This document shows, in pieces, positions 34,644 through 46,208 of a stretch of DNA of 64,000 nucleotides. Each line of letters starts with the position of its first letter. Within the stretch, counting starts at the first letter, position 1. Under the pieces are notes generated by a model. That model did not search any database and was not told where the DNA came from. It worked only from the letters and a program-made list of their open reading frames with translations. A program made the position numbers and the translations under genes. The DNA is from Cystobasidiopsis lactophilus (Eukaryota; Basidiomycota; Agaricostilbomycetes; Agaricostilbales; Chionosphaeraceae), in contig BCIO01000002.1 in NCBI GenBank assembly GCA_001599975.1, forward strand, positions 2,491,883-2,555,882. Direction: 5' to 3'.

Positions 34644-35139
34644 CTATTGGATCGAACAGCAGCACGGGTCCGCGTACGGCCCCATAGCGCCGTCGTACGG
34701 AGACATTGACATCTGCATGCCAAAGCCATGAGAGGCGTGAAACCGCTTTGGTCAAATCCCGTCAGCTCGCTTTGAACGCCCTTCAGCCGAGGACTTACAG
34801 GCCAATTGAACCCAGCAGCTCCGTTTGGAGCTCCGTACATAGCTCCTAAACCCATGCTCATGTGTTTGTAGGCTTGTTGACATTGTCCACAATATTGCGT
34901 CGGTGAAGGAGCCGGGGCCGGCGCTGGCGCTGCAACTCCCGCAGCAGCAGGCATTACAATAGCTGTAAGGACGCCAAGTCAAGTAGCTGTCGCAAACGCT
35001 TGAAGTCTGGGGTTTGTTCACTTACGGGCACCCGCGGCCGCCATCATTGGCGGCATCCCAGCCTGCATCGCTTTTGGTAAATCGCTCTTCACGTATGTCC
35101 GCCCCAAGGCGCAGGACGACGTACATAGTAGTACGCCAT
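34644..35139 (-). CDS. Small Ala/Pro/Met-rich protein ending in a CaaX box
   Basis: Unknown protein of 94 residues in four exons (35139-35125, 35062-35026, 34962-34799, 34712-34644), total 285 bases with matching phases. It starts MAYYYAGMPPMM, has an Ala-Pro tract (AAPAPAPAPSP), a CxxC pair in QYCGQCQQAYKHM, and ends in PYADPCCCSIQ. The last four residues, CSIQ, fit the CaaX consensus for farnesylation, and the two preceding cysteines could be palmitoylated, so membrane anchoring is likely if the gene model is right. The first exon codes only five residues and rests on a strong GTACGT donor. It is too long and lacks repeats for a typical basidiomycete pheromone precursor, though that remains an alternative. 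Confidence 0.6.
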
Positions 35140-36015
35140 GTTAGCTCCCAGTGCGCATCCAAGGTTGTGAAGGCAGAACAGACAGGCTTGGGCGGTTTGC
35201 AAAAAAGTCAACTGGCACTGCTCGCCGAAAAGGCGCAAGCTGTGACGTCGGGGGCAGTATCTTTGGATCACCCCGTAATCGTGATATGCAAGCCAGATCT
35301 TAGTTGAGGAAACAGGGGCAGGCCAGACCGAGAGTGAGCAGAAAGACGAAGCAAGCCCAGTGGCAATGGTGCGCGGTGGCGGCCAAGGCTCCTTGTGCAC
35401 GAGCGCCAGGCCGGTTCAAGGCATTTCTTCAAAGAGGCACAATGACCAGCGGATGAAAAATCGACCAGAAGAGCGGTCAGATGGTCTTTACCAGACGACC
35501 GCTTGCTGCCAAGGCCCCTTGAAGATGAAGCTTTAACCATCATGCCGGATCTACTGATCCACGAATGATCTACTGGCAGTCTTGATTCTTGCAACAGACC
35601 GGGAGTTTCGTGCTGCTCGCCCAGGATAGGTGTCCGAGGACCAATGCAGTCTGCCGACATTTCACCTTGGGGCCTTTCAGGCTGCCAGGCGTCTTCTCAT
35701 TGAACCCTCGCCCTTTTCGAAACATTTCGGAGCGAATCTGTTGGGAGCCAATACGATGTTGCATCTTGGGTTGACCGAGCTTCGTCTTGACTTTGTTCGT
35801 CCGTTGCCAGCGTATCAGGCTCTTGCACTCGTTCGCCGTCTCTTGCTCCTGCATCTGCATCCACTACTAGAGCTGGTCTCTGCCCTCCATCCGTGCATTC
35901 TTATTTCTTATCGGAACAGGTCTCTTTTCGGTGAGCCTGAGCGTGCAAAGGGGTGGCCTGGCTAATCTCTCCTATGCAGCAAGCCGGTCTTGTCCAATCA
36001 CCAATTATTTGCATC
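35140..36015. other. Intergenic region upstream of a secreted-protein gene
   Basis: 876 bases between divergent genes. I see no supported gene. The length suggests extended regulatory sequence for the secreted protein gene at 36016 and the CaaX gene. Confidence 0.4.
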
Positions 36016-36643
36016 ATGAAGGCCATTATCACCACTGTCGCCCTTTTGGTTGGCTCTGCCGTCGCCTTCCCACCTGAGCGCGACCTGCGCCGCCGCGCCA
36101 CCAACTGCCCAGCCTTTGCAGCAGGTTAGCATGCCCTTCAAGCCTGCGCCTCCAAGCTCAATCGTTTCACTGCAGTCAAATACAATGATGCCCAGATCTC
36201 CTCAACGCCTGCCGGCAACGCGGCGGCCGAAGCTCTCGCTGTGTTTGATGGGAAGCTGGGGTCGTGCGACCTGTCCACTGTTGATCAGGCATCATTGAAC
36301 AACATCAACACCCTCGCTCGTGCTGCCGTCGATGCTGAGGACGTCTACAATTCGGCTATCGATGCTGCGTCTGGAGCTACCGCTGCTGCTCTCGACATTG
36401 GAAAGACGAAGAACAAAGTCCTCAAGCTTGTGAGCCGGACGTCCTCTGTCGAAGCCAACGAGACGAGACTGATTAGACGCGTTCGAACAGACTGGCGAAA
36501 GCCTCGTGTTGAAGATCAAGGCGGCTCAAGGCCAAGATGTGGCGGATGACCTCGCCACCGAGGAGGGAAAGTTGACAAAGGATATCGGGTTGGATCAAGC
36601 GTCGGCCGGAGCGACGTCGCAGGCTATCTCTTTCGATGGTTGA
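36016..36643 (+). CDS. Small secreted protein
   Basis: Unknown secreted protein of 171 residues in three exons (36016-36124, 36176-36429, 36491-36643). The N-terminus MKAIITTVALLVGSAVAFP is a clear signal peptide. DLRRRATNC follows, with a polybasic site where Kex2-like cleavage may occur. The rest is Ala/Asp/Ser-rich and mostly helical in character (NINTLARAAVDAEDVYNSA, AAALDIGKTKNKVLKL, LVLKIKAAQGQDVADDLA). Only two cysteines (NCPAF and GSCDLS) are seen in the mature part, which would allow one disulphide. It resembles the widespread fungal small secreted proteins made of a helical bundle; no function is known to me. Confidence 0.75.
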
Positions 36644-36878
36644 GTCAACGAGTTTGTGAGCTTCCAAAGGAAGCTGGATGCTTGGGGGCAAGGTGGGAAG
36701 CACACGGCGCTATTGCTATCGGCCCAAGCGTCCAATCCTCTGCGAACTCGTATTCGCCTATCGCCATGAACATTGACCGCGAGCCGTCTTGACAATACCG
36801 CGCCGCGGCAGCATTTGAGAAACGTCCCTGAGAGATCGCCTTTTGGCCAGCATCGTCCACCCAAAGTCTGCGGTTTCC

Positions 36879-38328
36879 ATGGAGGCGGCGGAGCAGGCCA
36901 ACCTGGCTGTCCAACAGGCTTATACCAAAGGTGAAAGCACTCGCCCTTATGGGTCGAGCAGAAGACGCTGACCAATGGCTCCTCACCGACAGAACGCAAA
37001 GTCGGGTTCGGACAGCAGCCCTGCGTACGATGAAAGTGGCACTTATTTGTTTTCAACAGAGAGGGTACATACGCTAGCGTCTACTTGGGGAAGCAAATAG
37101 CGACGGGGCGCCAAATAGCTATCAAAAAGGCAAGCCCTCCGTTCCGCCTTCCTCTTGAGCTCTCGCCTGACTTCAGAGGGCGGCACAGATCAAAGTTGGG
37201 CAATTCAAGGACGGCCTCGACATCTCAGCTATCAGGGAGGTCAAGTTCTTGCAAGAGTTGCATCACCCCAACGTTATTGAGGTGCGTCGCTCCACATCTG
37301 GGCCCAGGGGGCAGAAGCTGACCCATTTGGCAGCTGCTGGCCGTTTTCTCTTCAAAGTCCAACTTGAATCTGGTCCTAGAGTTCTTAGATACCGACCTAG
37401 AAGCCGTCATCAAGGATCGCAACCTCATCTTTCAGTCCGGCGACATCAAAAGCTGGATGCTCATGACGATGCGCGGCCTCGAGTTCTGCCATCGCAACTG
37501 GATACTGCACCGGGTAGGACCAGATTTTTCTGCGACCCCTCCAAGTGCCCTGATGGTCTGCGTGGTCCAGGACATGAAGCCAAACAACTTGCTGATAGCA
37601 CCAGATGGGCGCCTGAAGATCGCAGATTTTGGCCTGGCTCGCGAGTTTGCGGACCCAAAGGCCGTCATGTCACACCAGGTCGTCACAAGGTGGTATCGGG
37701 CGCCAGAATTGCTCTTTAGCGCTCAGTCGTACCACGGCGGTGTCGACATTTGGGCGGCCGGCTGCATCTTTGCCGAGCTTTTGCTACGGGTTCCATACCT
37801 GGCGGGCGAAAACGATATGGACCAGCTCAACAAGATTTTCATGGCGCTGGGGACACCGACTGAAGAAGACTGGCCAGTGCGCTCTCTCTTGCCGTGCCGT
37901 CTGCGGCCAATCCTAACGCTGCCTGGGCAGAACCACTCTCGTTTGCCGGGCTACCTCAAGTTCGACAAGAAACCAAAGCAGCCCCTCAGCCGGCTGTTTA
38001 CAGCAGCCTCGCCAGAAGCTCTTGACTGGCTAGCGCGTACATTGACATTCGACCCGAATCGGCGGATCACCGCCCGCGAGGTAATCGACGCCGTGTCTTT
38101 TCTTGCGCGAGCTCAGGCTGAGATGGTGATATCCAGTCTCTTGCGCACCCTTTCTTCGTCTCTGGACCTCCGCCGACTCATTTTTCCAAGCTCCCCAAAC
38201 CGGAAGCTCAGCTGCAACCGCGCGCTTTGCCGCCAGAGGTCGATGCAGCTTCAAAGAAGCGCAAGAGCGGGGTGCTGGAGGACGATGGGCCGTCCAAGAA
38301 GATTGCACGAAAGTTGGAATACACTTGA
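36879..38328 (+). CDS. KIN28: CDK7/Kin28-type cyclin-dependent kinase
   Basis: Catalytic subunit of the TFIIH kinase that phosphorylates the RNA polymerase II C-terminal domain; CDK7 also acts as CDK-activating kinase in many organisms. Eight exons: 36879-36930, 36994-37006 (13 bases), 37060-37129, 37189-37281, 37334-37513, 37571-37876, 37931-38080, 38137-38328; 351 residues. Motifs: KVGEGTYASVYLG, IAIKKIKVGQFKDGLD, SAIREVKFLQEL, HRDMKPNNLL, DFGLAREF, the T-loop HQVVTRWYRAPELL and HGGVDIWAAGCIFAEL. IKVGQFKDGLDISAIREVK and the DMKPNN variant of DLKPEN are diagnostic of CDK7. The intron after IAIKK appears to begin GCAAGC. The C-terminus is basic (SKKRKSG, SKKIARKLEYT). It ends eight bases from the convergent NOC4 stop. 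Confidence 0.93.
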
Positions 38329-38336
38329 AGCCTGCG

Positions 38337-40405
38337 CTAGAATGCCCACAGCTCCGTCACTGGATCTGCCCAAGGCTGTCCTTCCGCTTGGTCTGCGGGA
38401 GGGAACAGCTTTGTCCGCTTGGCAGTCACGGGAGGGAGATCAACAGCTGGCGCCGAGCGCATCGGGCGTTGGATGTCCGTCTCGAAGAGCTGAGCAGGGC
38501 ATGTTAGCCTCTGTCAGCGTCTGCGGCTCACGGGGAATAGCGCACCGAGGCATAAGTGTGGTCCAAAAAGTCTTCCATCGTGTAGCTGGGCTTGCTTAGA
38601 GGCTGCTGAAAGATCTTGCCAAGCGTTGCCACGCTGCCCAGGTAGTGGTCCGAAAATGATGCCAGCTCCCACAGAGACGAATCGATTGCAAACGTGCGCA
38701 TTGGATCGGTTTCTTCGGGGAGGAAGGGATCTGATAAACCAGACCATCAGAAGAGCTTCGGAATCCACCGACAGAGACCACCTCACCTTCATAGTCCAGC
38801 AGTTGGTCTTGATCGTCTCGATCGGGAGCTCGATGCAGCATTTGCGCGAGCTGAGGGTGCCGCTTGAGCATGTTGTAGACGAAGGGGACGACCGTCACAA
38901 TGGCGGAAGGCGGCGCTGACAAGGTGAGTCGGCTGAGGCGCTTGACAAAGGATGCCACGAGGACCACCGGAAGCAGCCTGAAGAGCCCAGTGAGACTTTC
39001 TCCGGGTTTTGTCTCAAGGTGGCACTTACGTGGACGACAGAAACGTGTCGAGCATGCGGAAGAAGCGCGGCCGATATCGCACATGAAGGACGCTGCGGTC
39101 GACCAACCGGTACAGTTGAGAGTAGAAGCTTGGATAATCACTATGTGCTCTAATGAGTCGAAGAAATGCAATACAGCTGGCACAAGCTCTCACAGATTGT
39201 GCTTGATCATAAGCGTGAACAGGCCGTTCAGTGCCAACAGAGCCATGGTCCCGCCTGAGCGCTTTTGGTCAACCTCGGCGGACATGAGGAATGGAAGCAC
39301 CCACCGAAGTCACAGCAGTCCGATAAAAAGTCCAGCAGGCTGGTCGGATGCTGTAAATGCGGGATGATGGACTTGTGGATGATTGAAAGGACCCGCTTGA
39401 CCTCGGCTTCCTCCTTCAGGAGAGGGAGCAAAGCCATCCAGCAAGCCTGGAAGACTCTCCTGTGGGCTCTCACGCTCAAAAGATCTGGTAGCCTGGCCTT
39501 TTCTGCCGCGTTGTCGACTTCTTCGCCTTCCGAAGAACTCGAATCAAAGATGCCAAGGGCGCCGTCCGAAGGTTGCTCCTGCTCTACTCGCTTCCGCTTC
39601 TTGCTCTTCTTGGGTGCGGCTGACGCTGACTTTGACAATGCCTCGGGCGTGGTCGTTAAGAAGCGGTTGAGATGGGCTGGTTCGGAGGGCATCGACTCCA
39701 CTTGCTCTAAAAGCGAGAGCAGAGTGTTCCTTGCCACACTCGAGCTCGCCAAAGGGCCAGCAGCAACGGCCGCTGCCTCCTTCAGAAAGAAGTACCGGAC
39801 GTCGTCGAATTGGTTCAGATAGTTGGAAACGAATTCGGTTTTGACATCGTCTTCTAGTTGGGCTCCGAGGAAGGCTGGGATAAACTTTGACCAGAGCTGG
39901 ACAGCGAATCGGTAGACACGCGGCGAAGTCATGCTGGTCAAGCGGTCGGATTCCGCCCGTACCAGGGACATCAAGATTTTCAGTGCGTCCACCTATACAA
40001 AAGATGGTCAGTCTGCAGACTCGCTTCTTGAAAGTCTGGTCTACTGACTCGCTGCACGGAGTGGTCGCTCGCTAGGTGGCCCAGCAAGGCGGCAACAAAT
40101 TCTTCATAGCGATCCTTGAGCCAAGCTTGCACTTGTTTGGTCGATTGGTCCTCTTCTTTGAGCTTGCCGTGCAGTCTGCCTTGCCTGATGAAGCTTGAAA
40201 ACAGTCGCAGCAAGCTGTAAGCAGCCGCGTGGATCTCTTTCGGTTTTGCGCTCTTCTTCAGAACGGCCAACAAATCCACCAGTGGCTGCGAGATCGTCAG
40301 CCAAAAGTCTTCTTCTGGTCGCTTAGACGCACATTTAGGTCTTTTCCAGAGCTGGCTCTGGTTTCCAAAGCTGCTACGTCCTTTGACATCGTGCGTCCTC
40401 TCCAT
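38337..40405 (-). CDS. NOC4: Ribosome biogenesis protein NOC4
   Basis: Nucleolar protein that with Nop14 supports 40S subunit maturation. About seven exons; the first is 40405-40049, the second 39992-39305. The N-terminal half is helical (QPLVDLLAVLKKS, AAAYSLLRLFSSFIRQG). An acidic and basic linker follows (APKKSKKRKRVEQ, SSSSEGEEVD). The C-terminal half carries the CBF/Mak21-type NOC domain: MALLALNGLFTLMIKHNLDY, PSFYSQLYRLVDRSVLHVRY, RPRFFRMLDTFLSST, LPVVLVASFVKRLSRL, VPFVYNMLKRHP and DSSLWELASFSDHYLGSVA. These match Noc4 rather than Noc1 or Noc3 in order and length. The start shares a 147-base gap with the divergent TMEM53-like gene. Confidence 0.9.
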
Positions 40406-40552
40406 CCTGCGAATTTGACCAGTCGCTCACTTCGTTCAGGTCGCCGCATGTGGCACCCTGTCTGGCGACGTGCTTCGCAGCAGCTCTCTTCTTGCTCTTC
40501 AAGGCCATTCTTGCATGCGAAATCCTTCCACGCCTCTACACAGGACTTGAAG

Positions 40553-41559
40553 ATGTTCGAGCTGGTTGCACCGGATGTCTTCGTCCGCCGGCCGACTGCC
40601 TCCCAATCCGCCAGCCAAGATTCAGCAAATCGAAAACCTTCCGATGCAAGTCCCTCCGTCATCCTGCTGTGCGGTTGGATGGATGGAAAGCAAGCACATC
40701 TAGAGAAATACGCCAAGCCGTATCAAGAGCTCTTTCCCCAATCAACCCTCAGTGCGTTGTTACTGATGCCCGAAGAAAACTCCGTCTGATGCGATGTGGC
40801 TCGGCAGTCCTCGTCCGCTACCGCTCCAGTTTCTTCGCCAGCACCCAAGCGACGAATGACGCCCGAATGCTTCCAGCAGCGAAGCTCTTGCTGGAGCCTG
40901 GAATGCGAGCCAACATGTTGATTCATGCTTGGTCCAACGGTGGCGGCATGTCTGCCATGCATGTTGCGCGAGCTGTTCACCAGCTCGATCCCTCCACTCC
41001 GGCATTACCCGCCAAAGCCATCATCCTCGACTCAGTGCCGGGCGCCGCCACCTTCTCGGTCTTCGTGGCCGCTTTCACCGCTTCCTTGCAGAAGTCTTGG
41101 CTCCTCTACCCTGCCATGGCCGCGGTGCTCGTTGGCTATTCGATTGGCTCTCTCTACAAGCTCGTGTTCCGGACGAGAGACAGAATCTCGACCATGCGGG
41201 ACGACCTGCTGGACCCAAGTTTGCTATCTGCCGAAGCTCAGAGATGCTACGTAGGTCTTTCTGGTAGGCCATTTCGAGGCTGCGCCTAAAATGTGCGTCG
41301 TCACAGATTTACAGCAAGAAGGACGAAGTGATCGATTACAAAGTGAATAGATTCATTGCTTGGACCATCTTCATGAAAGCTGAGAACCGAACGACAGGTC
41401 GTAGAGGCGCACGGGGCCAGCGCCAAGCAAAAGTTTGGGGAGAGCTTGGTCGACCTCCGGCTTTTCGAGGGCAACCACGTGGCGCACTTAAGAGTTCAGC
41501 CAGAAGCTTATTGGGAAGCAGTTAGAGAAACGTGGGCTAAAGCCAGCCAGCGGAAGTAA
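40553..41559 (+). CDS. TMEM53/DUF829 alpha/beta-hydrolase-like protein
   Basis: Alpha/beta-hydrolase-fold protein of the DUF829 group, whose animal member TMEM53 is a nuclear-envelope protein; the reaction is unknown. Four exons, 40553-40751, 40808-41250, 41307-41342 and 41398-41559, give 279 residues. Visible: VILLCGWMDGKQAHLEKYAK (strand plus the family's GW-x-x-x-x-x-HL-x-KY motif), LIHAWSNGGGMSA (the nucleophile-elbow position, serine in SNGG), AIILDSVPGAATF, IYSKKDEVIDYK (acid region) and FEGNHVAHLRVQPEAYW (histidine). A hydrophobic stretch in the middle (LLYPAMAAVLVGYSIGSLY) may be a membrane helix. The start at 40553 keeps the conserved FELVAPDVFVRRP just after the initiator. Confidence 0.85.
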
Positions 41560-41645
41560 TATTGGTGTCTATAAGGTCTGTCAAAATGTTACAGTGCTAA
41601 AAAGAAAGTGTGGAGAGGCAGCGTCCGTGGGCCCTGACGGGCGCT

Positions 41646-44600
41646 TTAAGCGACCGTGAGCGTCTGGAAGTTCTTTTTGAGAGTCTTGAGGGTTTGGAGG
41701 AACTGGAAGGCTTGATCGCAAGAGGCTTTGCCGGTGGCGACTGGTGCAAAAGAGGTCTTAGCAGAAAGCTCGATGGACGAGGAGGCGCCCTTACCACTGT
41801 ATAGCCAGACTGCATCCTCTTGCATTGCCAAGCCCACATCCTCGCGAGCACGAGCAGAGGCCTGCCTCGACTCGGTCTCGTGGGCAAACTTTTCGGAGAT
41901 GCCTGTTGCCCGCTGAACAATGGCGGCGGGAACACCGGCCAACTTGGCCACGTCGGGGCCATAGCTCTTTAAGGTGGCGCTAAAGGACAGTTTTAGTGGG
42001 CAAGTCTAGTGAGAGACACACAATAGCTCACCCATCCACCAGCTTGTACAGAAAGCTGATGCCGTCGTCGGTGTGGATAGTGGACATGTGGCACGAGCGC
42101 ACGTTGGAGTGCGTCTCAAAGTCTTTGGCGAGCGTATTGTAGTGCGTTGAAAAGAAGCCGATGCAGCTCTTGTAGGTCGCCAAGTGGTGCAACACGGCAA
42201 AAGCGATGCTGGTGCCATCGTGCGAGCTGGTTCCGCGCCCGAGCTCGTCGAGGATGACCAGAGTTTTGGGTGTGGTGTCTGAGAGGATCTTCTTGCAGTC
42301 GTCCATCTCAACCTTGAACGTGGAAGCGTTGGAGAAGATCATATCGTTCTGTCGGAAGCTTGCTTCAGCCACCGGGCACATACCCCGCACTCGATGAAAC
42401 TCACAGCTCCCATGCGAGTGGCGATGCGATCTACGGGCGACAGCACCGCTTTGGTGGCCGGAACGTAGCAGCCGACTTGAGCCATGATGATGGACGCAGC
42501 GGTCATGCGCAACCTGGTGGCCAAAAAAGAGCCTTAGCACTTCACACTCAGAGCCCAGAAGCTTGAGCGTACAGTGTGGATTTGCCAGCCATGTTGGGGC
42601 CGGTGAGCAAGATCATGTTCTCGCGCTCTTCCTCAGGCGAGCAGCCCAGAACGACGTCGTTGGGAATGAAGTTGAGATCGGTCATGAGCAAGCCGGGGTG
42701 CCGAAGCTCTTCAAAGCTGCAGAAAGCGTGATCGGACTCGATGACTGTCGGTCTGCAGCTGGGTTCGCCGAGGCTTTGCGAAGTCTTGGCCAGTGACAGC
42801 AAGCAATCGAGTTCAGCAACCAGCTTGACAGCGGCCAGATAGCGAGGGTAGTCCTTAGAAAAGGAGGCGTACTGTTGGTGCGACCGGGTGAGCATGGGAA
42901 AGTTGGTCGACTAGCAGACCAACGCACCAGCTTGCCTTGGAAGGCACCCCGCAGCATCGATTGCGTTTCCCTGCTCTCCTTGTACCTTCGGATCTGCTTC
43001 TCGAGGTCGGAGTGGTAGTAGCGCTTGTAGGATTGCGTCGACGACATGCGAGTCCACCCATCCGGGATGTCAGCCTTTGCTGAATTCGGCACCTCGATTT
43101 GGTAGATGTCCTTGGTGCCAACGTCCTTGTAGGCCAGATCGCGGCAGCCCAGCTCCTTCTTGGCTGCCTTCAAGATGCTGGCGAAGCCTTCCTCGTGCTT
43201 TTCTAAAGCCTCCAGCACGTCGTCGTACTCGCTGTCGCCTCCGGGCAAAGGCACCAGCATGCCATCGTCTTCTTTAAAGGTGGCTTCGACGGCTTCAATC
43301 CTGTCGAGGAACGTGGGCGCGTTCTTAAGCATCTCCTGCAGGAGCTGCGACTTGAAAGAGTCGGCGTGGCCTTTGAAGGTATCGAACAGCTTGTCGACGG
43401 TCTTGAGGTTGGCCAAGCATTTTGAAAAAACGGCTGGCTTGCAGCTGCCAGCGTGGATGCGACTGAGCACGCGCTCGAGGTCGACCAAGCCCTTGTTCAT
43501 CTTGACGAATTGCTCCTGAAAAGTGGCGTTCTCCATAAGGTCTTCGACGGCGTCGAGCCGATGATTGATGGCGACGGCTTCGCAAAGCGGTCGGCAGCTA
43601 CGAAGCATCTGTAGGTCAGTGGGACGACAGGAGGAGAGGAGCGTGCGACGTACAGCCACAGCTTGAATGTTCGCTTGCCTGTGAAAAACCTTCTCAGCCT
43701 TTTCGTCACGGGCGACTAACGAAAAGGAACACGTACCGGCCGGAGTAACGCAGCGGTTCATGAGCTTCATCAAAGTGCCATCATCAGTGCCCAGGCTGTT
43801 CTGCAGCACTTCGATGTGGGCCAAAGTTTGACCGTCCAGCACCATGCGCTCCAGGCCGAGCATCTTGGACGCGCCGTGCAAGTCGTACAAGTTGAAGTTG
43901 CCGACCTTGCACATGTCCGAGTCGAGGTTCAGGCTGCGGAGGTAGGACAGCATGCCGCCCAAGGCCATGATGACTTGCTCGTTGCCCTTGATCTTCTCCA
44001 CGGCGTCTGGCAACTTGGCGTCCTCGTCGACCAGCATGTCGTCCTCATCCATGGAAACGTTTTCAGGCGCGCACTTGGAGACGACCAGAGAAAGCGCCTT
44101 CTCGTAGGCAGGGAATTCGGTCCCGGCGCGCAAAGCTGTCCACCGCGTGTCGGAAGGCAGGATGTTCTTCATGACGCGCAAGGTGGGCCCGGAGAGGTTG
44201 GCCTTTTCGTGGATGAGCTCCTTTGGTCGGAGCTGGCGGAGAAGCGTCTCGAGCTTGGTGCGCGAAATGTCGTCTTCGAAGCCGACCAAGTTGAATTCGG
44301 CGGTGGCAGCGTCCAGAATCGCGAACCCAAACAAGGGGTTCTCGCCGACCCTCGCTTGCTCCTATAGATGCGCTTGTTAAAACCAGGGCTCAGCATGAAT
44401 GACGAAGCGCCCACCTTGACGGCGATGCAGTGCTGGCCCATATCCTCCGTTAGGCCATCGACAAGGGTGCCGTTGGTGTAGACGCCTTTGAGCTCGCGGT
44501 TGACAATGTTGTCTTTGGCGCTGCCGCCCGCTTTCTTGCCTTTGGCGCCTTTGTCGGCCTGCTTGCGCATCTCGGCTCCGAGAGCGGTCTCAGATTGGTC

Positions 44601-45999
44601 GACTTTGCCGACTTTGTAGCCCTTGGCCAGGAACTGAGAGTAGCAGTAAGATCGCAGAAACAGCGAAGACAAGGGACAGAGCAACGAACCTTGTTGGCCC
44701 ACAGCTCAAATTGGCCCTCGGGAACGCCAACCATCTTCATCTTGACGCGGTCGGTCAACTTGAGGTCAAACATCTGGTGCCCGATCGCTGCGTCGTTTTC
44801 ATAAAGCTCGTAGAACTGGATCCCGCATCAGCACCAGCTTTGTGTGGTAGTCAAACTTGAGAGCACAGACCTTTCCCTTCTGGAAAAAGAGGACGGTATC
44901 GAAGTGCTTCTTCTTGATATCCCAGAACTGCTTCTCAAAGGGTGTCATCTTGTTGCGCTGGGCCTCTGGAATGTAGAGCGTGCGCGGGTCGTAATCCGGG
45001 TGGCCGATCGGGTTCTTGTCGGCGTCGCGGATCTCCCGCAGGAACTCGAACATGTCAGCATTGATTTGCTTCTTCTTGAGCTCTTGCTGTTCATCCAAGA
45101 GTGCCCATGAGAATGAGAAGGGCATCCAGAAAGTTTCAGGGACGAACCTCTTTTCGCTTCTTCTCAGCCGCCAGCAGCGTGTTGCTGCCGGACGCTTTGG
45201 GCTTTGTGGCGGTCTTGGTCGTAGAAGCCACCTTGGGGTTGTTGGCAGCCAGCTTTTTGAGCTTGTTGGTGCTGCCGGTGTCCAGCTCGTTCTCGTCGAT
45301 AGCCGAAAAGTCGACGGCGTCGGGCTCGTTGTCGAACTCATCGCCGTCTGAGCCAGCGTCGTCGTTGATGAAGTCGTCATCGTCTTTTGAGGCCTTCTTC
45401 TTGGGCTTTGCCACGGCTTTGGCCTTGGGTTTGGGCGCCGGGCTGGAGATTCGCGGCTTCTTGCCTGTCACGCAGCATTTGAGCGGTCTTGCCCTGACCA
45501 CACTGGCTTTAGAGGAGGTTGCGCACTCTGTTTGGGAGCTGGCTCGGCGTCAGAGTCGTCCGAGTCCGCTATCACAGGCTTGCGCTTGGCCTTGATCTGT
45601 TTGGACGGCAAAAGCGCATGAATCTCAGAGATGCGACAGATTAAGAGCGCCATCGGGACGCACGGCAGTTGGCTTGTGGACCACAGCATCCTCGCTGTCC
45701 TCGTCCTCCTCGTCCACGTCCATGCTGCTGGCCTTGGAGTAGAGCGAGGCCGACGTGAGCGGCGTGGTCGTCGCGGCCTTGCGGGAAGTGGCCTCGCTCC
45801 TCGGGTCCTCCTCGACGTCGCTCGAGATGGTGAGCGTCACGTTCGCGGCTTGGGAGGAGCTCGAGGTGGCCAGAGGGCGCGGCGTGGGACGCGAGGTTTG
45901 GGAGGAGCTCGACGGCTCGGTCTTGACAGCCTCTTGCTTCTTGAAGAAGAAGCCCAGCGTGCGCTGCGAGGCATCGGGCACGACTTCTTTCTTGCCCAT
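41646..45999 (-). CDS. MSH6: DNA mismatch repair protein MSH6
   Basis: MutS homologue that pairs with MSH2 (MutS-alpha) to recognise base mismatches and small loops in the nucleus. Several exons from the ATG at 45999 to the stop at 41646. The first residues include [10 protein letters not shown], a PCNA-binding PIP box. A long Ser/Asp/Glu/Lys linker follows. Then come the mismatch-binding domain start [20 protein letters not shown] followed by [23 protein letters not shown], the connector and lever domains, the Walker [13 protein letters not shown] and Walker [31 protein letters not shown] and the C-terminal helix region [18 protein letters not shown]. The FYELYE phenylalanine and glutamate are the mismatch-contact residues. 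Order and motifs separate it from MSH2 and MSH3. Confidence 0.94.
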
Positions 46000-46208
46000 G
46001 TTGCCGTGAGCTCAAGAAGGGCAGAGGGGAAGAAGGCGGAGTGCGGACAAAGTCCATGTAAACAACTCGGACGCGCCCTAAATTGGTTCGCAGTCGAGTG
46101 ATGGCAGAGACGGGAAGTGGTAGGTTGCATTATTCTAAGCTAACAAGAGCATGCAAGGGAGTACTAGTGCCTACATCGCGAGAAATGGAGTGGGAAAGCA
46201 GGAGTTCG

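Noticed and set aside
34644-35139. Mating pheromone precursor identity for the CaaX protein
   Set aside because: Longer than usual precursors, no repeated peptide and no nearby pheromone receptor in the window; kept only as an alternative.
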